From the NCBI GenBank assembly GCA_963763115.1, contig CAVXNM010000030.1:124001-188000 (forward strand): DNA of 64,000 nt, written 5' to 3'. Positions within the stretch are counted from its first letter, which is position 1. Every line of letters starts with the position of its first letter. The position numbers were made by a program, and so were the translations under genes. Positions 42,515 through 51,988 of the stretch are shown one piece after another. This DNA comes from CAVQCA01 sp963763115. GTDB lineage: Bacteria > Pseudomonadota > Gammaproteobacteria > UBA9214. Under the pieces are notes generated by a model. The model was given only the letters and a program-made list of their open reading frames with translations. It was not told the origin of the DNA and did not search any database.

Positions 42515-44818
42515 TTATTTACACACAGGAAGGCTGAAGCCAAACACTGCGCCGTCACGTCGCTGCCTGTCCGCCCATATTTTTCCTCCATGAGCCTCGA
42601 TGATCGAACGACTGATGGATAAGCCCATACCCATCCCCGATGCCTTGCTGGTCTGGAACGAATTGAACATCTTTTCAAACATGCCGGCATTTATGCCCGG
42701 CCCATCATCCGTCACGGTCACTTCGACAGAGCCATCCTCCAGCAGACACGTTCTCAATACAACCTTCCCGCCGGTTGTTCGGGCACCTTGTATGGCCTCG
42801 ACGCTGTTGATTACCATGTTGACCAGCACCTGCTCGATTTGCACCTTGTTTGCCATGACCTTGCGACCCTGGCTTCCAAGCTGCTGCTCCAGCCTGACCT
42901 TTGCAGTTTTCAGCTCCGAACCGAGAAGAACGCCGAGATCCTCGATGACCAGGTCAAGACCCAGGGGACGAATAGAGTCTTTCCCCTTGCCGACAAATTC
43001 ACGAAGATGCCGGATAATATTGCCGGCACGATGCGCCTGTTCCGTGGCGCGTTCCAGCATGTCAAAAAGTCTTTGTGGCGGTTCCGGAAGTGTTCTGGCC
43101 AGTGTCATTGCAGCATCGCAGTAACTCGCCAGTGCAGCTAATGGCTGGTTTAGTTCGTGCGCCATACTTGAGGCAATCTCCCCCATGGTGCCAAGCCTGA
43201 TGACATGTGCGATTTCCTGCCGGTGGCGCAGTCGTTCCTCCTCAGCCCGCCTATTGTCGGTGATATCCCTGCCTTCGGGAATAATGAAGACCACCTCGCC
43301 CTGCTGGTTTTCAACCGGCTTGAGCGTAAATTCGATTGTCCTGATGGCGTTATCTGCTGCAAGCACATCCTCTTGATAACCCACCGGCGTTCCTTGCGCC
43401 GCCTTCATGATGGCGGCTTTGAGTCGATTCTGGACATCGGTCGAGTAGCGCCACCAGTAGGTGTCCCAGAACGGGCGGCCGATCACATCCTCTTTCCGGA
43501 CTCCGCCAAGATCAAGCGCCGTTTGATTGGCCTGAAGCAACGTGCCATCAGCATCCAGGAGACCGATGAGCTGGTAACTGGAATCGAAGATGGCGCGAAA
43601 TCGCCGTTCGCTGTCGGCGAGCGCGCCTTCGGCTTGTTTACGCTCGGTCACATCCCGCTGAATGATCAGAAAGCTAGTGAATTTTCCAAATTCATCGGGC
43701 ACCGCGGTCGCCGAGCATTCCATCTGGAGAACACGGCCATTCTTGCATGCGAACTCGATGTCAGCCCGGTTGTAACCCTGATCCCTGAGGACGGGAAAAT
43801 TACAATCACAAATTGTCCGTGATTCCTCGGTAAAAAAATTCCTGATATTTCTTCCGATGACCTCGCCGGCGTCATAGCCCGAGTGTTGGTAAACATAACG
43901 GTTCGCGTTGAGAATCTTGCCCTGAGGATCAATGACGAAGATAAATTCGGCTGCAGAGTCAAACAGTGTTTGCAGTCGGGCCTCGCTTTTCCTCAAGGTG
44001 GTTTCCGCCAGCTTGCGCTTGGTAATATCCATATAGATGCCGAGCATACCGTTCACCTGACCCTGTTCATCCCGAAGCGGGACCTTGTTGGTGAACAGCT
44101 CGACCTTTTTGCCATCCGCCTGTTGCTGTGATTCCTCGATGTTCAGCATCGCTTCACCGGTGTCCATCACCTGCCGGTCACATCCCCGGAAAAAATCCGC
44201 CTGCTCCCGTGTCCAGGCCAGGTCATAATCGGTTTTTCCGGTGATTTCCTGCGGACTCCGAAGACCCGCGTCGCGGACAAACCGTTCGTTCGCTCCAAGA
44301 TAGACCGAGTTCCGGTCCTTCCAGAATATCGAAGCGGGCACATTGGACAGGACGCTATCGAACAGCTCGCGCTGGGCATCCAGCTCTCGCTGCACTGCCT
44401 TTTGCTCGGTGATGTCCCGCGCGACGGCATATTCGAAGCCCACTTCGACATCCGGCACACTGGTCCAGGCAAGCCACCTGTATGAACCGTCCTTGCAGCG
44501 ATAGCGATTCTCGAAATGCCTTACCGAAAGCCCTTCTTTCAGTTGTTGCATCGCCACCAGGGTTGCAACCTTGTCGTCCGGATGAACAAACTCGATAAAC
44601 GGCGTTTCGAGCAACACCTTCCTTGAATGCCCGAGGATGCCCTCGAAGGCTGAATTAACGATTCGGAAATAGCCGTCAAAACCCGCCACACAAAGCATAT
44701 CCAGAGAAAGGTTGAAAAGTTTCTCGATCGCCTTTCCCTCACTGCGGCTTGCCTCGGCTGCGGGCAGCGCCCGCTCGTTCTGATCCATGTTCTCGCCCCC
44801 CGGTTTTCCGGCCATCAT
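42515..44818 (-). CDS. Multi-PAS sensor histidine kinase (FixL/DctB-type), orphan
   Basis: Cytoplasmic-looking histidine kinase of 767 residues without membrane segments. Four PAS domains (about 30-140, 150-265, 275-390, 400-520) precede the HisKA domain. Its H-box MAHELNQPLAALASY is of the FixL/TodS class. The ATPase domain has the N-box NMVINSVEAI, DDGPGI and GMGMGLSISRSIIEAHGG. No haem-binding or other ligand motif can be named. No response regulator is adjacent. The orphan FixJ-type regulator at 1938-2711 is the only candidate partner in the window. Confidence 0.92.
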   Translation of the reverse strand: MMAGKPGGENMDQNERALPAAEASRSEGKAIEKLFNLSLDMLCVAGFDGYFRIVNSAFEGILGHSRKVLLETPFIEFVHPDDKVATLVAMQQLKEGLSVRHFENRYRCKDGSYRWLAWTSVPDVEVGFEYAVARDITEQKAVQRELDAQRELFDSVLSNVPASIFWKDRNSVYLGANERFVRDAGLRSPQEITGKTDYDLAWTREQADFFRGCDRQVMDTGEAMLNIEESQQQADGKKVELFTNKVPLRDEQGQVNGMLGIYMDITKRKLAETTLRKSEARLQTLFDSAAEFIFVIDPQGKILNANRYVYQHSGYDAGEVIGRNIRNFFTEESRTICDCNFPVLRDQGYNRADIEFACKNGRVLQMECSATAVPDEFGKFTSFLIIQRDVTERKQAEGALADSERRFRAIFDSSYQLIGLLDADGTLLQANQTALDLGGVRKEDVIGRPFWDTYWWRYSTDVQNRLKAAIMKAAQGTPVGYQEDVLAADNAIRTIEFTLKPVENQQGEVVFIIPEGRDITDNRRAEEERLRHRQEIAHVIRLGTMGEIASSMAHELNQPLAALASYCDAAMTLARTLPEPPQRLFDMLERATEQAHRAGNIIRHLREFVGKGKDSIRPLGLDLVIEDLGVLLGSELKTAKVRLEQQLGSQGRKVMANKVQIEQVLVNMVINSVEAIQGARTTGGKVVLRTCLLEDGSVEVTVTDDGPGINAGMFEKMFNSFQTSKASGMGMGLSISRSIIEAHGGKIWADRQRRDGAVFGFSLPVCK

Positions 44819-45050
44819 GGCTCTCCAAGTCAGGTGATCCTGTGCCCATACAGTAATTGGATATGGTCTGACTGGAAAACATACGCGACCAGTAAATATA
44901 CTCAGGATTCGTCTGCTTCTCTGACTGATTCTCGCTTCTGTGCACCGATTGTGCAGGTATCTGACATCGAAACGACCACGCGATGCAGTCGGTCAAGTTA
45001 ACGTTTTTATACCGTCCGCTCGAAAAGAAATGTGCTCTGACATCCTTTTT
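44819..45050. other. Intergenic region, 232 bp
   Basis: AT-richer sequence upstream of the histidine kinase, probably containing its promoter on the minus strand. No gene, repeat or terminator recognised. Confidence 0.4.
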
Positions 45051-45434
45051 TCAGGACTGGCGGTCCAACAGATCCTTGAGTTTGGCGAACGGGCTGTGGG
45101 TGGCAGCTGGTTCTGTTTTAGCACCCGAGGCGCCACCCCCGGTCACGGGTTCATCCAGGTAACGGGCGTGTTCGTTGTCGTGGCAGTAGAGACACAGCAG
45201 TTCCCAGTTGCTGCCGTCCGGGGGATTGTTGTCGTGATTGTGGTCGCGGTGATGCACCGTGAGTTCGTGCAGGTTCGCGCGGGTAAATTCGCGGCTGCAG
45301 CGCCCGCAGATCCAGGGGTAGAGCTTGAGCGCCTGTTCGCGGTAGCCCTGCTCGCGCTGTTCGCGTTCGCGCCTTGCGGCGGCGACGATTTGGTCCAGCT
45401 TGTCGTTATCGGGGGTTGGTTTCTTTGTGGGCAT
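45051..45434 (-). CDS. yajD: YajD-like HNH endonuclease family protein
   Basis: Small HNH protein of 127 residues. A charged N-terminal helix is followed by the zinc pair CGRC, the HNH core VHHRDHNHDNNPPDGSNWEL and LCLYCHDNEH. It matches E. coli YajD, a standalone HNH family protein without established biological substrate. It is transcribed alone, away from tldD. Confidence 0.9.
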   Translation of the reverse strand: MPTKKPTPDNDKLDQIVAAARREREQREQGYREQALKLYPWICGRCSREFTRANLHELTVHHRDHNHDNNPPDGSNWELLCLYCHDNEHARYLDEPVTGGGASGAKTEPAATHSPFAKLKDLLDRQS

Positions 45435-45518
45435 GGGGTACTCCCTGTCGGGTTACGCCCTTCGGGCTCACCCAACCTGCATATACATCGGAACCGCTAC
45501 AAAAACTGTTCAACATGC

Positions 45519-46982
45519 TTATCCGGTGCCCGTGCCGCCCACCGTCAGCTCGTCAATCAGCAGGGTCGGCTGTCCGACGCCGACCGGAACGCTCTGCCCC
45601 TCCTTGCCGCAGGTGCCGACGCCGCTGTCGAGTTCCAGGTCGCAGCCGACCATGGAAACACGTTTCAGCACATCCGGTCCATTGCCGATCAGCGTGGCGC
45701 CCTTGACCGGACGGGTCACCTTGCCGTTCTCGATCAGGTAGGCCTCGCTCGCGGTGAACACGAACTTGCCCGAGGTGATGTCGACCTGCCCGCCGCCGAA
45801 ATTCACGGCATAAAGACCCTTCTCGACGGACCCGATGATCTCCTGCGGGTCAGACTCGCCGGCAAGCATATAGGTATTGGTCATGCGCGGCATCGGCAGA
45901 TGTGCATAGGATTCGCGGCGGCCGTTGCCGGTGGGCTCGACCCCCATCAGGCCCGCATTCAGCCGGTCCTGGATATAGCCTTTGAGGATGCCCTTCTCGA
46001 TCATCACCGTGTGTTGAGTCTTCGTCCCTTCGTCGTCGACATTGAGCGAGCCGCGGCGCCCCTGAAGCGTGCCATCGTCGACCACCGTGCACAGCGGCGA
46101 GGCGACCTGCTGACCGACCCGGCCGGAGAAGGCCGAGGTTCCCTTGCGGTTGAAATCACCTTCCAGGCCGTGGCCGATCGCCTCGTGCAGCAGGATGCCC
46201 GGCCAGCCCGGGCCCAGCACGACCGGCATGGCACCGGCCGGCGCAGCGACCGCCTCGAGGTTTACCAGTGCCTGGCGCACGGCCTCGCGCGCGTAGCCCA
46301 GCGCCCGGTCTTCCTCGACGAAGAAGGCATACTCCGTACGTCCGCCGCCACCGGCGTTACCCTGCTCGCGGCGGCCATTCTGCTCGACGATGACGTTGAC
46401 GTTGAAGCGGATCAGCGGACGCACATCGGCGACGAGCGTGCCGTCGCTGACCGCGACCATCATCACCTCGTGCACGCCGGCGAGACTGACCATCACCTCT
46501 CTAACACGCGGGTCCTGGCGCCGCGCCTCGCCATCCACCCGCTGCAGCAACGCCACCTTGTCGTCCGCCGACATCCCGTCGATCGGGTCAATCGCGGGAT
46601 AGAGGATATTCCCCTCGCCCCGGTGCCAGGCCTGCAGCGTGCCCGCGGCGCCCCGTCCGGCGATCGCGCGCGCCGCCTGCGAGGCCTCCAGCAGGGCCGG
46701 CATCAGGATCTCGTCCGAATAGGCGAAGCCGGTCTTGTCACCGCTGATCGCCCTGACTCCGGCCCCCTGCTCGATACTGTGGGCGCCTTCCTTGACGATA
46801 CCGTCCTCGAGCAGCCAGGACTCGTAGCGGGTCGACTGGAAATAGATGTCGCCGCTGTCGACCGCATGCGCCAGCAATTTGCCGAACACCCGGTCGAGGG
46901 CCTGCTCGTCCAGTCCCGCGGGGACCAGCAGGCGCTGGCGGGCGATATCGAGATTCGTGGTTGTTGTGGCTGGGATTGTCAT
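45519..46982 (-). CDS. tldD: Metalloprotease TldD
   Basis: TldD half of the TldD/TldE zinc protease, which cleaves unstructured peptides and helps mature microcin-type peptides; 487 residues. The zinc motif HEAIGHGLEGDF is present, and GTCGKEGQSVPVGVGQPTLL is the typical C-terminal block. ATG 46982 overlaps the nitrilase stop by 4 bases; the upstream frame is not used. tldE (pmbA) is not in the window. yhdP-nitrilase-tldD order is conserved in gammaproteobacteria. Confidence 0.96.
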   Translation of the reverse strand: MTIPATTTTNLDIARQRLLVPAGLDEQALDRVFGKLLAHAVDSGDIYFQSTRYESWLLEDGIVKEGAHSIEQGAGVRAISGDKTGFAYSDEILMPALLEASQAARAIAGRGAAGTLQAWHRGEGNILYPAIDPIDGMSADDKVALLQRVDGEARRQDPRVREVMVSLAGVHEVMMVAVSDGTLVADVRPLIRFNVNVIVEQNGRREQGNAGGGGRTEYAFFVEEDRALGYAREAVRQALVNLEAVAAPAGAMPVVLGPGWPGILLHEAIGHGLEGDFNRKGTSAFSGRVGQQVASPLCTVVDDGTLQGRRGSLNVDDEGTKTQHTVMIEKGILKGYIQDRLNAGLMGVEPTGNGRRESYAHLPMPRMTNTYMLAGESDPQEIIGSVEKGLYAVNFGGGQVDITSGKFVFTASEAYLIENGKVTRPVKGATLIGNGPDVLKRVSMVGCDLELDSGVGTCGKEGQSVPVGVGQPTLLIDELTVGGTGTG

Positions 46983-47812
46983 GGCAGTGTACTCACAGGG
47001 CACCCCAGACGGCGGTGCAGGATGCTGGGAAAATTCCGGCGGGCGATTTCCAAGCGTTCCGGGTCGATGCTCGCACACACCACCCCCGGTCCTCGTGCCA
47101 GTCTGTTGAGCACCGTTCCCCAGGGATCGACGATCATGCTGTGACCATGCGTCTCGCGCCCGGTCATATGGTATCCGCCCTGGGCGGCCGCGGCGACATA
47201 GCAGAGGTTCTCGATGGCCCGCGCCCTGACCAGTATCTCCCAGTGCGCGCGGCCGGTGATTGCCGTAAAGGCGGCGGGCAGCGCCAGCAACTCCATGCCC
47301 TTGTCCAGCTGCTGCCGGAACAGTTCCGGGAAACGCAGGTCATAACAGACCGCCAGGCCCATGCGGCCAAACGGCGTGTCGACAACCACGACCTTGTCGT
47401 CAGCTTCGATGGTTTCGGATTCGGCGTATTGCTCATTGCTGTCTACCAGCCGGGCATCGAACAGGTGAATCTTGTCATAGCGGGCCGCCTGCCGGCCCTG
47501 GTCATCGAATACCAGGCAGGCGGCGCGGACCTTCCCGGCGCTGTGCGCGGCAAGCGGCAGGGTCCCGCCGACGATCCAGATACCGTACTTTGCGGCCTGC
47601 ATGGACAGAAAGGCCTGCATCGGACCGCTGCCCTCGGCTTCGCATGCCGCCACCTTGTCGAGTTCCGACAGGCCCATGAGGGCAAAGTTCTCCGGCAGTA
47701 TCACCAGCTTGGCCTCGCGGTTGACGGCCTGTTCGATCAGCCGTTCGGCCTCCAGCAAATTGGCCCCGACATTGGGCCCCGAGGCCATCTGGATACAGGC
47801 GATTACCGTCAT
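46979..47812 (-). CDS. Nitrilase-superfamily amidase (Nit1 type)
   Basis: Carbon-nitrogen hydrolase of 277 residues with the Glu-Lys-Cys triad: Glu41 in LPENFALMG, Lys114 in YDKIHLFDA and Cys156 in AVCYDLRFPELFR. It is closest in motif to the deaminated-glutathione amidase (Nit1) group, a metabolite-repair enzyme. It overlaps tldD. The upstream gap to yhdP holds a MITE-like element. Confidence 0.9.
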   Translation of the reverse strand: MTVIACIQMASGPNVGANLLEAERLIEQAVNREAKLVILPENFALMGLSELDKVAACEAEGSGPMQAFLSMQAAKYGIWIVGGTLPLAAHSAGKVRAACLVFDDQGRQAARYDKIHLFDARLVDSNEQYAESETIEADDKVVVVDTPFGRMGLAVCYDLRFPELFRQQLDKGMELLALPAAFTAITGRAHWEILVRARAIENLCYVAAAAQGGYHMTGRETHGHSMIVDPWGTVLNRLARGPGVVCASIDPERLEIARRNFPSILHRRLGCPVSTLP

Positions 47813-47865
47813 TGAGTAGTGTGTCCTGGTCGTTCACGCATCAGCTTTGTTCTCACCGGGCTGCC

Positions 47866-48031
47866 TAGGAACCTGTCGGACTTAGGATTGATCTACTGCG
47901 CTGGCGGGAAAGCGGCCCATATTTCCCCGATTTCTCGTTGCGTAGCATGACTATGCGCCTCGAAATCGTGAAAATCTGTTCTCGCTCTACCACCATGCTC
48001 GCTACGATCACTTAAATCCGACAGACTCCTA
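47866..48031 (-). mobile_element. MITE-like element, copy C (166 bp, diverged)
   Basis: Ends TAGGAACCTGTCGGACTTAG and, at the other side, TTAAATCCGACAGACTCCTA form imperfect terminal repeats. Read on the minus strand, the interior shares blocks with copies A and B in the same order: GCGAGAACAGAT, TTCGAGG, ATAGT, ATATGGGCC and GCAGTAG. It is the same length. It is therefore an older or different subtype of the same family. It lies between the nitrilase and yhdP genes. Confidence 0.75.
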
Positions 48032-48095
48032 GTGAAAAGGATACCACACGCGTACCGCATACCATGTCGATAACCGGCTGAAAACAGAGCTTTAT

Positions 48096-51000
48096 TCACT
48101 CAGCCTTCGCAGGGGTTTTATCCGACGATTCCGCGGGCGGGAGTTCGATCTTGGTAAAGACGGGATCGGACCAGGGGCCGGTGACGGCGTAATGCGTATG
48201 CGTAAACCAGGACGCCTTCTCCAGTTTGTCGCCCAGCAGGCGTTCCGCCACCAGTAGAGCGGCCCCGACGGCCGGCCCGCCGGCAAGAGCACCGGCCAGC
48301 GGCAGGCTGGAACTCATGCTGGGTATCACCGTCACCAGTTCATCGTAGTCGCTATCGGCAAGCCCGATGCGTCCAGAGATCTCGATCCTGGCCGCCGGTC
48401 CGTTGATCACCAGATCATTGGTGTAGGCATCCCCGTTGTCCAGCACGAAATTGCCCTCGATACGGTCGAAGGCAAAGCCTTTCTTGAACAGGTCGCTGAA
48501 ATCGAGCGACAGCCGGCGCTGCAGGGTATGCAGGCTCAGCAGACCTAAGACCCGGCCGGCGCCCGGTTCGACATCCAGCAGCTGTCCATCCTTGATGAGC
48601 AGGTAGAGTTTGCCGTTGACGCGCGCCGGTGTTAATTCCCATGGCGCGCCCTGCCAGCTGGCATGCAAGGCCCCGGAAAGTTCACCGCCAGTCATATTCT
48701 CCTTGAAATCGTAGGCCTCGAGCAGACTGGCGAGCTTGCCGTCCTTGATTTCCACGTCGAACTGCGACAGGTTCTGACCGTCGACCGTGCGCCAGTCACC
48801 GCTTGCCTGGAGGTCGATCTTCTTCGATGCGAGCACCAGCCGGTCGACGTGCACCGTGTTCTCCTTTCGCACCGCCTGCAGCTGCAGCTCGCCGTAGTTC
48901 ACATCGTTGTACTTGAACTTGCGTATCGTGACCTGCAATTCCGGAAAGTTCCCCGTCTTTGCGGGAGCCTCCCGAGCGGCGCCGGGGACGGCGCGCTTTT
49001 CCAGGAACAAACGGTCGAGATTCATCATGACTTTCACCACACCGGCACCGGTGCGGGTAAGCTCGATCGTTCCGGCGCTGGCCGGCCCGTCGAGGTTGAA
49101 CACCCGGACCAGGCCCGCCTCCTCCGAGCGCAGCGTCACATCGGGCACGACATGGTGCAGGACCTCAAGCTCGTCGATCACCAGATCGAGCTTCACGGGC
49201 AGACCGGGACCGGATTTAACACCGTCGAACACCGGTTGCCAGCGGGTCACCGAGAACGCCGGCGTGCGCCCCGTGATGAGCATCACCTTCTCCTGCGGCA
49301 GGACCGCCTTCCCGGTTCCGAAGTGGATGTTTCCGCGGCGGCACGCCATCCCGCGCCCGTTATCACGGATCGCGCAGATCCCCTGAAGCAGATCTGCATA
49401 GCTGAAGCGAAGCGTCTTGTCCGGCTTCGACACCCGGTCCACGGCAATGGTGAGCCGGCGGCTTTCCTGTTTGGTTTTCCCGAGCGGTGCGGGCAGATCG
49501 ATGGCGATGCCCTGCAGATCCGAGTTCAGCGCAAGATCCACCTCCGGCACTTCATTCCGGCCCTTGAGACGGCCGATGGACAGCAGTACGTTCCAGTCAC
49601 TGCTGCCCGAGACCGGCGCCGCCGGTCCCTGCCACGCACTGTCGACGTAGCCGGCCACGTCAAGCGGTCCGTTCAGGCTGACCCTGGTCACACCGGCCGT
49701 GACGTCGGTTGAGACATCGACGCTGACCGGCGCACCGAGCAGCTTTGCCTTCAGACCCTTGCCGCTGATGCCGTGAGTGGTAAACGCCAGCTGCCCCTTG
49801 ATATGTTCAAGCGCGGGGCCGTCGGGCAGCACCTTGAGGGTGTTGTCCTTCAGGATAATGCCGCCCTTGACCTCGATGTCCCGGTCATCGTCATGCAGCG
49901 GCACAAGCAGATCCAGATCCAGCCCGGCATTGCCTCCACTCTCGACCCGGTCAACGAAGCCGCCGTAGACCTCGCCCAGCGGACTGCTGCCCAGCTCCGC
50001 CAGCATCACCGGGAGTTCACCCTGCACCGTTCCCTCCAGCACGAGCTCCGGTTTGGCCAGATCCTTGATCCGGGCATGCACCGCCGCGAGGGATGCGCTC
50101 CTGATCGATCCGCGGCGACTATGTATATCCATGCTGCGGCCGTCGAAGTTGACCTGCGCATCGAGATCCCTGATGGGCGTCCATCCCGGGTTGAAATCGA
50201 GGACCGCGCCGGTAACTGGAAGCAGTGCCAGCAGCTGCCCCTCTCCCTTGTCGAAAGGCAGCTGGTCCAGCCGTCCCTTGAGGTCCACACTGCCCCCGGT
50301 GACAGCGCCGCCCAGCAGACTGTGTTCCAGCCAGTGGGCACCTTTCGCGGACATGACGCGCGCCGGCAGGTAATGCCGGATCGTGTCGAGCTGGAAGCGG
50401 TTCACGGCGACCTGCAAATCCATGCGCGGGGCGGGTTCCTCCGGGAGCTGTTCGAGCGCCAGCCGAACCTTGACGGCAAGATCGCCATTCATGATGTTCA
50501 GCGCCTTGCTGCTCAGGCTCAGGCGGCCCTCCTGGTACTGCCAGGCTCCCTCGCCGATGAATTCATCGAAATGCAGCGGTTCCATGAACAGCCTGTCGTC
50601 CTGATAAATGAAATCCTGGCTGTTGATCCAGAACGTGCCGCCGTCCTGTGTCCCCGTCGCAGTTCCCGTCAATCCGCCGAACCCGGGCAGACCATCGGCC
50701 TGGCGTATGCCAATGTCGCGCAACGAGGCGTCGAACCAGAGCAACCGTGGCGGGCCTTCCTCGGGATCCTCGAGCTTGATGGAGAACGCCTCGACCAGGC
50801 CCTCGGGCCGCAGGCCGGCGAAGCGCTTCCGGTACGGCTCTTCGATGCCGGGAAGCAACGCCACCAGCGGCTGCAGATCCTGCAGGAAAAGCCGGCTGGC
50901 GGTTCCCGAGATCATACCCTTGCCTGACTCCCCGTGCCGCGCCAGCGTAAGTTGCGTCGGCGCATGCCGCGTGCCGTTCCGGGTGATGGTGAGGTCCCTG

Positions 51001-51929
51001 GCCGCGAACTGCCAGTCCGCTTCGCGCCGCCGCCACCCGAACACCCCGCTGACCTGAGCCGCGACATAATCCGCCGTCCGGTCGGTCCCCCGGTGCCGCA
51101 GGCGGAAATTGTGCAGATCGACTTCGGCCGTGACCGCCCGCAGGCGGGCCGCGCCGAAGTTGACCCAGCAGCGGATGTCGGCGATTCCCATGGCGTCGAT
51201 ACCGGGAGCGACATCTTTCAGGATATCGGGCATGATCGACAGGGAACGGCCGGTGACATACAAACGGCCATGCCAGTCGTTGAAGCGCTCGAGCGGTCCG
51301 CTGAATTCGGCATGAACAGTCAACCGGTGACCCAGTTGTTCGGGCAGCATGACGTCACCGCTCAGCTTATGCAGGCCGGCGGAATTCTTCAGGGAGAGCG
51401 ACACATCGGAGAAAAGCAACGTCGGCCGGCCGGTCTTGAGGTCCCTGAAGGTGATGTCTGATTTATGGAGCGAGAAGCGTCCCCCGTCCAGCAGGCCCGG
51501 CGCGACGCTGGCATCACCGGCCTCACCTTGCAGCCTGTCGATGTAGATTTTCCCATCCCGGTCCCTGACCACATCGACAGCGGCGCCGATCACATCGATG
51601 CTGGCCACCCGGATCTGCCGGTCGAAGAGGTAGCGCAGGAGATCGAGACCGACCCATACCTGCTCGATGGCAAGCCGGCCGTCCTGCAGGCCGGCGCCGG
51701 CAACAGACACGCCCTTGAACTTGAGCACCGGGTTAAGACCGCGCCAGCTCGCCTCCATGCGCTCGATGCTAACCGGGCGGTGCAGGGTCTCGCTGGCCAG
51801 CCGCTCCGCCTCCAGGCGGTATTCGCCCAGCAGGGGAACCAGCAGGCGCGCCGCGGTGAGTGTCGCGGCAGTCAGGCCCAGCAGTACGACCAGCAGCAGC
51901 CACAGGGCATGGAGCAGACGAGCTGTCAT
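48096..51929 (-). CDS. yhdP: YhdP family AsmA-like lipid transport protein
   Basis: Giant AsmA-like protein of about 1277 residues that spans the periplasm and carries phospholipids to the outer membrane with TamB and YdbH. One N-terminal transmembrane helix (about 5-32) anchors it; the rest is repetitive beta-strand, with DUF3971 and the C-terminal AsmA region (DFSDLFKKGFAFDRIEGNFV). The length fits (E. coli 1266). A GTG at 51935 is an alternative start. It sits between rng and the nitrilase, as in E. coli rng-yhdP-tldD. Confidence 0.93.
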   Translation of the reverse strand: MTARLLHALWLLLVVLLGLTAATLTAARLLVPLLGEYRLEAERLASETLHRPVSIERMEASWRGLNPVLKFKGVSVAGAGLQDGRLAIEQVWVGLDLLRYLFDRQIRVASIDVIGAAVDVVRDRDGKIYIDRLQGEAGDASVAPGLLDGGRFSLHKSDITFRDLKTGRPTLLFSDVSLSLKNSAGLHKLSGDVMLPEQLGHRLTVHAEFSGPLERFNDWHGRLYVTGRSLSIMPDILKDVAPGIDAMGIADIRCWVNFGAARLRAVTAEVDLHNFRLRHRGTDRTADYVAAQVSGVFGWRRREADWQFAARDLTITRNGTRHAPTQLTLARHGESGKGMISGTASRLFLQDLQPLVALLPGIEEPYRKRFAGLRPEGLVEAFSIKLEDPEEGPPRLLWFDASLRDIGIRQADGLPGFGGLTGTATGTQDGGTFWINSQDFIYQDDRLFMEPLHFDEFIGEGAWQYQEGRLSLSSKALNIMNGDLAVKVRLALEQLPEEPAPRMDLQVAVNRFQLDTIRHYLPARVMSAKGAHWLEHSLLGGAVTGGSVDLKGRLDQLPFDKGEGQLLALLPVTGAVLDFNPGWTPIRDLDAQVNFDGRSMDIHSRRGSIRSASLAAVHARIKDLAKPELVLEGTVQGELPVMLAELGSSPLGEVYGGFVDRVESGGNAGLDLDLLVPLHDDDRDIEVKGGIILKDNTLKVLPDGPALEHIKGQLAFTTHGISGKGLKAKLLGAPVSVDVSTDVTAGVTRVSLNGPLDVAGYVDSAWQGPAAPVSGSSDWNVLLSIGRLKGRNEVPEVDLALNSDLQGIAIDLPAPLGKTKQESRRLTIAVDRVSKPDKTLRFSYADLLQGICAIRDNGRGMACRRGNIHFGTGKAVLPQEKVMLITGRTPAFSVTRWQPVFDGVKSGPGLPVKLDLVIDELEVLHHVVPDVTLRSEEAGLVRVFNLDGPASAGTIELTRTGAGVVKVMMNLDRLFLEKRAVPGAAREAPAKTGNFPELQVTIRKFKYNDVNYGELQLQAVRKENTVHVDRLVLASKKIDLQASGDWRTVDGQNLSQFDVEIKDGKLASLLEAYDFKENMTGGELSGALHASWQGAPWELTPARVNGKLYLLIKDGQLLDVEPGAGRVLGLLSLHTLQRRLSLDFSDLFKKGFAFDRIEGNFVLDNGDAYTNDLVINGPAARIEISGRIGLADSDYDELVTVIPSMSSSLPLAGALAGGPAVGAALLVAERLLGDKLEKASWFTHTHYAVTGPWSDPVFTKIELPPAESSDKTPAKAE

Positions 51930-51988
51930 AGTCACGGTTACCGGCGCGCCACCGCCGGTATTATCCGGTCCACCGGCTCCGGCAGAAA

